Below, in pieces: positions 1 to 7,300 of a stretch of DNA of 39,483 nucleotides. The stretch is from Clostridia bacterium. GTDB taxonomy: Bacteria > Bacillota > Clostridia > Saccharofermentanales > Saccharofermentanaceae. A model generated the notes under the pieces. The model did no database searches and was not told where the DNA came from. It worked only from the letters and a program-made list of their open reading frames with translations. Within the stretch, counting starts at the first letter, position 1. Each line of letters starts with the position of its first letter. The stretch spans positions 1 to 39,483 of the forward strand of contig JAKSRG010000029.1 of assembly GCA_024403735.1 (NCBI GenBank). Reading direction: 5' to 3'. A program made the translations under genes and the position numbers.

Positions 1-10
1 GGGCATTCAT

Positions 11-31
11 CCCCCACTTAAGAAGTGGGGG
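11..31. mobile_element. Hairpin resembling an IS200/IS605-family end
   Basis: A perfect 9-bp stem (CCCCCACTT / AAGTGGGGG) with a 3-base loop sits at the left edge of the window, flanked by GGCATTCAT and TATTCTGCC. Such short G/C-rich hairpins with ATTCATCC-type flanks are typical of IS200/IS605 termini, where TnpA recognises the folded single strand. Its arms match those of the hairpin at the other edge of the window (39440-39468). No transposase gene is inside the window, so this is either the end of an element lying to the left or a remnant. Confidence 0.45.
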
Positions 32-55
32 TATTCTGCCAGGTTTTAGATAAAA

Positions 56-84
56 GAGGACATCCCTTCAATAGGAATGTCCTC
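56..84 (-). terminator. Rho-independent terminator after the kinase-like gene
   Basis: On the minus strand GAGGACAT pairs with ATGTCCTC, extended by two G-C pairs after one mismatch, with a 7-base loop, and is followed by a T-rich run (40-55). It lies about 25 bases after the stop codon of the gene at 110-715 and ends the two-gene minus-strand operon. Confidence 0.8.
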
Positions 85-109
85 ATATCTTTACTATTCG
101 AAAACAAAA

Positions 110-715
110 TTACATGTTGTCGATACGTCTCTGAATGTAAGCCTCAAGAATATCAGTTGTTGCATCAATTCCAAGAATACTGTCATTGATTGACAAGTCG
201 TAGTTTCTTGAGTCGCCCCACTTGCCCTTGCAGTAGTAGTTGTGATACTGCTTACGGCGGATATTCTCGCGCTCAATCTTATCCCATGCATCTTCTGAAT
301 TGAGCTTGTGGATCTTAGAAATTCTCTCGATCTTAGCTTCCTTATCACCAAGGATGAAGATTGAGATGAGGCACTGATAATCCTTAAGGATTTCCTCAGC
401 ACATCTACCTACAACAACGAAAGATTTGCCTTCAGCAGCTCTTGCACGAAGATAGTCGAACTGCATGTTAGCAACATTCTCCTGGAGTGAACTTGACTGA
501 CCGTTAACCTTACGTGAGAAGAAGTGTACCTTAGGGATTTCATCGTAAGCCTTAAGGTCCTGTGGCTCTACGTTCTTCTCGCTAGCGATAATATCGAGGA
601 GATTACTATCGTACAATGTAACGTTAAACTTCTTGGCAATTTTCTCTGCGATTAAATGTCCACCGCTGCCGTACTCACGACCAATGGAAATAATAAACTG
701 CTTGCTCTTATCCAT
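110..715 (-). CDS. Cytidylate kinase-like family protein
   Basis: The 201-residue product belongs to the cytidylate kinase-like P-loop family (Cytidylate_kin2 type), common in Firmicutes. The phosphate-binding loop is near the N-terminus (ISIGREYGSGG, about residues 9-19), followed by a helix and the YDSNLL strand. The Arg-rich middle (about residues 130-160) would be the lid. True CMP kinase (Cmk) has a different P-loop context, so the substrate is not certain and nucleotide phosphorylation is a family inference. The start ATG has GAGGAC eight bases upstream, which overlaps the stop codon of the transporter gene 10 bases away. The two genes are therefore almost certainly one transcript and may be translationally coupled. 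A terminator follows the stop. No signal peptide or membrane segment is visible, so the protein should be cytoplasmic. Confidence 0.85.
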   Translation of the reverse strand: MDKSKQFIISIGREYGSGGHLIAEKIAKKFNVTLYDSNLLDIIASEKNVEPQDLKAYDEIPKVHFFSRKVNGQSSSLQENVANMQFDYLRARAAEGKSFVVVGRCAEEILKDYQCLISIFILGDKEAKIERISKIHKLNSEDAWDKIERENIRRKQYHNYYCKGKWGDSRNYDLSINDSILGIDATTDILEAYIQRRIDNM

Positions 716-725
716 TTATCTGTCC

Positions 726-2084
726 TCACATAAAGAAATATCTAACATAAATATATGCCATTGAGATTGCAATTACAATAATTGTTGCTGGAGCTGAATA
801 CTTACAGTACTTACCCCAACCGATCATGTGACCACTCTTAGCTGCTGCTGAGATACCAACAACGTTAGCAGAAGCACCGATTGGTGTTGCACTACCACCG
901 ATATCTGTACCAAGCGCGAGTGTCCAAGCGAGTGTTGTGAGTGGAACACCCATAGCAACTGACAATGACTTGATGATAGGAATCATTGTAGCTGCGAATG
1001 GAATGTTATCAACGAAGGCGCTGGCAATAGCTGAGATCCAGAGAACGATAGCAATCATGAGGAGTGCGTTACCGTCACTAATCTTAGCGATGAAGTTCGC
1101 GATAAGTTCAAGAACTCCAGTCTGCTCAAGACCACCTACTACAACGAAGAGACCTAAGAAGAAGAAAAGTGTCTCATAGTCAACCTTTTTAAGAAGCTCA
1201 AGAGCGTGTTTTCCAGCAGTTGCGAGTGTGAGAATTGCTACAAAGATACCAATTGTTGCAACTGTGAGACCTGTCTGAGCATGTGTGATAAGAAGTACAA
1301 CAGCGATACCAAAGATGATTGAACTTACGATGAAGTTCTTCTTTGAAGTAATTGCTTCCTTTGGATCTGGGTAAGCAATCTTCATACCCTTTGTTGTATC
1401 CTTTGTGATTTCCTTCTTGAATACGAAGTAGAAATAGAAAACGATTACTACCATCGCGATTACAGAGAGAAGACCTGTATTCAAAAGGAACTCTGTGAAT
1501 GTATAGTTCAAAGCTGTACCAATGATGATGTTAGGTGGGTCACCGCACATTGTTGCAGAACCACCGAGGTTAGCACAGAAAATCTCTGCGATAATCATTG
1601 GAACTGGTGAAAACTTAAGAAGCTGTGAAAGCTCAATAGTAACTGCTGCAAGGAACAAGATTACTGTGATACTGTCAATGAACATTGCAAGAACAAATGA
1701 CATGAGCATGAATGTAATAAAAATTCTAGAAGTCTTGTACTTAACGAGCTTAGCGATACCGAGACAAAGCCATCTGAAGAAGCCTGCCTTAGCCATACCT
1801 TCAACCATTACCATCATACCGAAGATGAAGATAATTGTTGCCCAGTTAATACCTGAAGAAGACTCTTCTGCGCCCTCTGACAAGAGCCAGAAATTTGAAT
1901 CTGCGAAAGATTTGATATTAAGAGTTTCCATGACAGCTTCTGAGCTTCTCATGCAAATTCCGAAAACAACCACGATCATTAAAAGACCGCATCCTAAAGT
2001 TACAAAGTGTCTTGGGATTTTCTCAGTTACGATTAACAAGAACATAACAACAAAAATCACCACAGCGATTATTGGTGCAACCAT
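726..2084 (-). CDS. SLC13/ArsB/NhaD-type ion transporter
   Basis: The 452-residue, very hydrophobic protein has about 11-12 predicted membrane segments and the two-half architecture of the ion-transporter superfamily (CitMHS/ArsB/NhaD, SLC13). Family motifs are visible: a GGSATMCGDPPNIIIG loop near residue 175 and a repeat-related GGSATPIGASANVVG loop near residue 395, which are the two re-entrant loops holding the anion/Na+ site. The N-terminus carries VTEKIPRHFVTLGCGLLM, usual for this family. Substrate (dicarboxylate, phosphate, arsenite or Na+/H+ exchange) cannot be decided from sequence. AAAAGGAG stands about nine bases before ATG. A TATAAT hexamer on the minus strand near 2134-2139 is a possible -10. 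It is the first gene of an operon with the cytidylate kinase-like gene. Confidence 0.87.
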   Translation of the reverse strand: MVAPIIAVVIFVVMFLLIVTEKIPRHFVTLGCGLLMIVVVFGICMRSSEAVMETLNIKSFADSNFWLLSEGAEESSSGINWATIIFIFGMMVMVEGMAKAGFFRWLCLGIAKLVKYKTSRIFITFMLMSFVLAMFIDSITVILFLAAVTIELSQLLKFSPVPMIIAEIFCANLGGSATMCGDPPNIIIGTALNYTFTEFLLNTGLLSVIAMVVIVFYFYFVFKKEITKDTTKGMKIAYPDPKEAITSKKNFIVSSIIFGIAVVLLITHAQTGLTVATIGIFVAILTLATAGKHALELLKKVDYETLFFFLGLFVVVGGLEQTGVLELIANFIAKISDGNALLMIAIVLWISAIASAFVDNIPFAATMIPIIKSLSVAMGVPLTTLAWTLALGTDIGGSATPIGASANVVGISAAAKSGHMIGWGKYCKYSAPATIIVIAISMAYIYVRYFFM

Positions 2085-2212
2085 ACTTCCACTCCTTTTA
2101 CTTTTCGAGCATTTCTTATAACACGTGTCTATTATATTTCGCGAACTTTATTATAGTAATGAGAAATTATGAGGTTATTTGTAGATAAAATGCGCTTTGA
2201 GAGTATCAAATA

Positions 2213-3130
2213 ATGTCAAATCGTATAAAACACATTCTCTTCAATCAAATAACAGCTCGTGATAGACTTTTTTCTATGGTTTGGATGTTATTAGTTTTAG
2301 TTTATGGGCTCATGAAAGGTGCCCGCGAAATAGTCAAAAAGAAGTGCCTCGAGCGTAATAGTGTAGTCGAGGTTCTGTTCTTCTATACACTTCTTGGCTT
2401 CATCATGGTCCTCCTTCTCCCTGGTCGAGAAGAAGCCCTCACATTGGACTTTGGTAAACTTCCATACATCTTCATCAAATCATTCGTAATTTTCCTCGCT
2501 TGGATACTTAGCTTCATGGCTATCAAGACAATGCCAGTAAGTATGTACGGTGTCCTTGATATGAGCCGAGTAATCTTTGCGACCACACTTGCGATGACAT
2601 TCCTACACGAGCGCTTATCAGTAGGTCAGATGATTGGTATGCCACTTGTACTCCTAGGTCTCTTCCTATTACGTGTCATCAAAGGTAGTAAGGACAGTTC
2701 CGAGAAGGTCAGCGCGAAAACAGTCATCTTCGCCCTACTATCCTGCGCACTTAATGCTTTCTCTGGTTTCTTGGACAAGGTCCTCATGAAGGATGTCACA
2801 TCATCCCAGCTCCAGATCTGGTATATGTTCTTCCTAGTAGTCCTTTACGGTCTCTTCCTTCTTATCAAGAGAACAAAGGTTAATTGGAAAGCCGTTGCCA
2901 AGAACTACTGGATACCACTTCTCGCAGTAATGTTCATCATCGCCGACAAGTGCCTATTTATCGCTAACAGCTACCCAGAGAGCAAGATTACAATCATGAC
3001 ACTCATCAAGCAATCATCTTGCTTTGTTACAATCGCACTCGGACGAATTGTCTATAAGGAGAAAAACATCCTCAAGAAATCAATCTGTGCCTCAGTTGTT
3101 CTAGCAGGCATCGTAATTGCAATTCTCTAA
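2213..3130 (+). CDS. EamA/DMT-superfamily transporter
   Basis: The 305-residue membrane protein shows about 10 hydrophobic helices in two EamA halves, typical of the drug/metabolite transporter superfamily. The end of the first half is marked by VIFATTLAMTFLHERLSVGQMIGMPLVLLGLFLL (in two adjacent helices, about residues 121-160) and the second half ends with the equivalent KEKNILKKSICASVVLAGIVIAIL region. The substrate is unknown. The annotated ATG has only a weak GAG at -12. An alternative in-frame ATG 22 codons later (MVWMLL) would remove the charged N-terminal tail but lacks a clear ribosome site, so the longer form is kept. It is transcribed divergently from the SLC13 transporter and convergently with the aldo/keto reductase, sharing a bidirectional terminator. 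Confidence 0.85.
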   Translation: MSNRIKHILFNQITARDRLFSMVWMLLVLVYGLMKGAREIVKKKCLERNSVVEVLFFYTLLGFIMVLLLPGREEALTLDFGKLPYIFIKSFVIFLAWILSFMAIKTMPVSMYGVLDMSRVIFATTLAMTFLHERLSVGQMIGMPLVLLGLFLLRVIKGSKDSSEKVSAKTVIFALLSCALNAFSGFLDKVLMKDVTSSQLQIWYMFFLVVLYGLFLLIKRTKVNWKAVAKNYWIPLLAVMFIIADKCLFIANSYPESKITIMTLIKQSSCFVTIALGRIVYKEKNILKKSICASVVLAGIVIAIL

Positions 3131-3147
3131 TTTATATCAACAAAAAC

Positions 3148-3190
3148 TAACCCTGCTAGTAGTCCATAACTGGAACTCCTCGCAGGGTTA
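3148..3190. terminator. Bidirectional terminator between convergent genes
   Basis: TAACCCTGC pairs with GCAGGGTTA (9 bp) around a 25-base loop that contains a small TCCA/TGGA stem. On the minus strand the hairpin is followed by GTTTTTG, serving the aldo/keto reductase gene; on the plus strand it follows the EamA gene by 17 bases with only a weak T run. Confidence 0.65.
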
Positions 3191-3215
3191 TATTGTGCAA
3201 TAAATTATTTAACTA

Positions 3216-4238
3216 TCAGATCTGAACCTTACCGTTGATGATATCTTTATAGTCAGCTAAGTTCTTACGTAAAAGTGTTGGTATATCTAGCTCATAAGGG
3301 CATTTAGTCTTACAGATACCGCAATCGATGCACTGCTCAATTCGCATCAATTCCCCCTTCCAGAAATCACCAAGGAAACCAGCTGAAGGAGATCTTCTAA
3401 TCATCTGTGACATACGTGCACAGTTATTAATCTGGATACCTACAGTACAAGGCATGCAGTATCCACATCCACGGCAAAAATCACCTAGGAGTTCAGCACG
3501 TTCCTTCTTAATAAACTCAGCAATCTCATCAGTCATTGAGATATCCTTATCAAAATAACTTAGCCAGTCTTCGAGTTCCTGATCACGCTGTACACCCCAG
3601 ATTGGGAGGACATTATAGTCAGTCATATATGCCATACAAGCGTCAGTATTTGTGAGGAGACCACCAGAAAGGCCCTTCATTGCTATGAAACCAATATTGT
3701 TCTCTTCGCACTTCTTAACTAACGCAACATCTCTATCAGTTGCAAGATAACAGAATGGATACTGGATTGTATCGTAAAGACCACTCTCTGCAGCTTCTTC
3801 AGCGACACCGATTTTGTGGGCTGTGATACCAATATAACGGATCTTACCCTGTCTTTGTGCCTCTAACATGCACTCATACATTCCTGTACCATCGTCAGGT
3901 CTATAGCACATCTTTGCACAATGGAATTGATAGATATCAAGGTAATCAGTCTTAAGATTTTTGAGTGTTGTTTCTAGGTCTGACCAGAATTTCTCAGGTG
4001 TTTCCGCCTGTGTTTTCGAAGCAATATAAATCTTATCTCTCATTCCTTCGAATGCCTGTCCCATCTTCTCTTCGCTGTCTGAATATACTCTGGCTGTATC
4101 GAAAAATACCATTCCGCCTTCATATGCCCTGAGAAGAAGTCTCTTTGCAACGTCAAAAGACACTCTCTGAATAGGAAGTGCTCCAAAAGCATTCTGTGGT
4201 GTAACTATACCTGTTCTTCCCAAAGTTATATTTCTCAT
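3216..4238 (-). CDS. Aldo/keto reductase with C-terminal 4Fe-4S ferredoxin domain
   Basis: The 340-residue protein has an N-terminal aldo/keto reductase barrel (about residues 1-250) with the catalytic tetrad visible: D47 and Y52 (FDTARVYSDSE), K75 (ASKT) and H106 (QFHCAK). The C-terminal 90 residues carry two cysteine clusters, CRGCGYCMPC and CIDCGICKTKCP, which fit 4Fe-4S cluster binding as in dicluster ferredoxins. This architecture is common in anaerobic Clostridia and suggests electron transfer between NAD(P)H and ferredoxin-type carriers; the physiological substrate is unknown. GAGGAGG precedes the ATG. The gene stands alone, divergent from the large c-di-GMP gene. A TACAAT hexamer (minus strand, 4277-4282) is a possible -10 element. 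Confidence 0.9.
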   Translation of the reverse strand: MRNITLGRTGIVTPQNAFGALPIQRVSFDVAKRLLLRAYEGGMVFFDTARVYSDSEEKMGQAFEGMRDKIYIASKTQAETPEKFWSDLETTLKNLKTDYLDIYQFHCAKMCYRPDDGTGMYECMLEAQRQGKIRYIGITAHKIGVAEEAAESGLYDTIQYPFCYLATDRDVALVKKCEENNIGFIAMKGLSGGLLTNTDACMAYMTDYNVLPIWGVQRDQELEDWLSYFDKDISMTDEIAEFIKKERAELLGDFCRGCGYCMPCTVGIQINNCARMSQMIRRSPSAGFLGDFWKGELMRIEQCIDCGICKTKCPYELDIPTLLRKNLADYKDIINGKVQI

Positions 4239-4328
4239 ATCAGTGCCTCCTCATCAAATAATCCAGGACTTTTTTGATTGTATCACATAAACAAAGGCGA
4301 AATCGTGTTCCTATTTTGTAAACATTGC

Positions 4329-4367
4329 ACAATTTTAATTGTAAATTGCTTTTTATCCCTTTATAAT
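4329..4367 (+). promoter_or_regulatory. Sigma-A type promoter of the large c-di-GMP gene, with a palindrome on its -35
   Basis: TTGTAA (4339-4344) and TATAAT (4362-4367) are 17 bases apart, a good sigma-A promoter placing the start of transcription near 4374. The perfect inverted repeat ACAATT-TT-AATTGT (4329-4342) overlaps the -35 element, so it could be a repressor site; that is inference. The leader would be only about 20 bases long before the preferred start at 4394. Confidence 0.6.
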
Positions 4368-4393
4368 TAAATAAAATTATTATGAGGGTAAGT

Positions 4394-7300
4394 ATGGCTA
4401 AAATTTCGGGAAACAAAGGGTTAATTGAGATATTCTCAGATTTCTTCGGCCAATCTCCGTATCCAAATTATGTTAAGGATACAGAGTTAAGGTTTTTATC
4501 TGTTTCTGCGCCACTTGCTGCTTATTTTGGCATTGATGACCCGAATTCTCTTATTGGACAAAAGTGTTCTGCTATCTTTGATGATCCAGAACTTTGCAAT
4601 ATGTACGAACAGTTTGACAGAGAGATTGTTGAAGGAACTGACACTGTTGACCGTGTTTTGCCTTCAATCGTCGACGAGAATGGTGTTCAGCACTACGTTC
4701 ATGTAAGTAAGTCACTCATCAAAGATGAAGATGGAAAGATTATCGGTATTCTTGGTAATCTCTTCGATTACACAATGACTTACGAAGCAAAGAAGCGTTT
4801 TGACAAGCAGGCTGAGAAGTATTTGATGCTCCCTAACAAGGCATCTTGTTGTGCGTTTATCGATGTAAACGATTGGGTAATGCTTGATTTCACTACTGTT
4901 ATTGATGATCACCTTAAGCATCTTGATATCTCAATCGCTGAATTCTTAGCTAAGTCCGACAGAGCAATCTCAAGTGATTCTAATGCTCATAAGTATTTCG
5001 CAAACTTTGGTAAATCTGAAATTCTCAAGATATTCAACTCTGGTGACGTAATTAAGTCTGCAGAGTTCATTATCGAACAAGAAAATAGTAATGCTCCTCT
5101 CTGGATTAAGTACGAATACATCTTCAATGTCAATCCTGAGAATGATCATGTATGCATTCTCTTATCTGTATATGATATTAGTGCTCAGCGCACTGAGATG
5201 GATAATCTCATCAAGGCAGCTGAACAAGATTCAATGACTGAACTCCTCAATCACGAGTCAGCAATGAGTAGAATGCGCAGTTATATTTCTCAAGAGGGAC
5301 GCAATAACCTTAACGCTATCTTCATTATCGATATCGATAACTTCAAAGATATTAATGATACTTTCGGTCACCGTACTGGTGATACCGTTATTATTGAGTT
5401 CGCTCAGCGAATTGCTGGATCATTCAAAGAGACTGATATCGTCGGCCGTATCGGTGGCGATGAGTTCGTAGTCCTCATGAAGGATATTGATTCAGTGTGG
5501 GCTGCTACTAATAAGGCTTCTGAACTTATTACTACACTTCAGTATGAATGCCGTCGTGAAGGTCGTTCAATCTTCCTCACAAGTAGTATTGGTGTAGCGC
5601 TCTTCTCTGACGACGTAAATCTTGATGATTTGTACTCAGAAGCTGATGAAGCACTTTACAGAGCTAAGAATTCTGGTAAGAACAAGTATATTCTCAGCGA
5701 GACTGGTGACTTCTCAGCATTTGATTCATCTTCCAAGGTTGGTGACATCGCAGTAGACCTTAAGACTGTTCTTAGTGGTATTGATGGCGTAATGTTCATC
5801 GTAGAAGTTGAAGATGACGATGTTAAGATCCTATATTCAAGTAACTCACACTATACTCAGATGATCGTCGAGCAGATGCCAGCTGACGAGTATAGTAGAT
5901 TGCTATATTCAGTTAAGAAGGCTCATGAACTAGGTATTCCACTCGATTACACTTCACCAAAGCCTCAGATGTATCGTAACAAAATACGTTGGACTCATAT
6001 TAAAGGTAATTTCCTCGAGCCAGATAGACCTAACACAATCAAGCTTTCATTAATTGTTACTGATGTATTTAACTTCAAGAATACTCAGCAGAAGCTCGAG
6101 ATTGAGAATACTAAGAATAATCTTGCCCTCTCTATCTCTAATATCCTTATCTGGGAATATGATATCTCTACAAGATTTATCACTCTTCATAACTCAGAAG
6201 AAGAGACTAGCGTTCCTTACTGGCGTAATGATATGTGCTTCTCACAGTCTAAGGATGACTATATTGCGCTCTACACTAAGATTGACGAGGGTGCGCAGGA
6301 AGGTTCTGCATTCATTCACTTCAAGGATTTCTTCGGTTATCAGACATGGATGCAGGTTTCATTCAAGACCACATATGATGATCGTGGTCGTATTTCCGGT
6401 GCCCTTTTCGCAGCCGTTGATGTAACTAACTTCATGAACATCATGGATAAGTATGAGGCACTCCTTACTAGATATGAGAAGCTCACTAATGAGAACAAGA
6501 CAGGTTTCCACCTCAATCTTACTAATAATAGTGTAGTTTCATTTAATTTCGCAGATGGACTTCCTAGAGTTCCACAGAACATTAAGACTGCTGATGATTT
6601 CTTCAAGTTCATCACTAACATCACTAATTGTTCTGAGGAAAGACGTGAATATCTTGAGGCTATCCTCACTACTAAGAATGCAATCGATAGATTAGATATC
6701 GGCACAGATATGATGGATGAAGAACTCTTCTGTCAGTTGTCCTCTAACGACTGCGAATGGTTCATGCTACGCATGCATCTAGTAACTAATCCTGAAACTA
6801 ATGAGAAGGAACTTATCGGTTACCTTAGAAATGTTCATGCTGAGAAAACTTCTCAGATGATTATTGATAACTTCATTAGATTTGAGTATGAGCTCCTAGC
6901 AGTACTCGATACAACTAAGGAAACTATCAAGGTTATCCAGGAGAGCTCACCTAAGTACATTGGTGATACTGATACATACAATTTCGACAACTTCCTTTAC
7001 GAGCACCTCCCTAACTACATCGTCGAGAACGAATTGCAGGAATGTGCTTACGCAATGGATTTACACACAATCCAGAAGGAACTCGCTACTAAGAAGATTT
7101 ATTCTATATCTGTATCTGTTTATGAGAACATGGACGGACAAGTTGTTGTGCGCCGCAAGAAGTACCAGTACACATATAATGATGATTCAAGACGTTATAT
7201 CGCCGTTACTCGAAGCGACATTACTGACCAGTACAAGTCTGAGTTCGATCCTGTATCTGGTATCTATAACAGAAATGCTTTCTACAAGAAGGCCAAGGAA

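Noticed and set aside
2085..2212. Riboswitch ahead of the SLC13 transporter
   Set aside because: The 128-base divergent region shows -10-like AT-rich words but no conserved riboswitch motif or terminator/antiterminator pair.
4382..4393. Upstream ATG of the large c-di-GMP gene
   Set aside because: It overlaps the ribosome site of the in-frame ATG at 4394 and would follow a leader of only a few bases.
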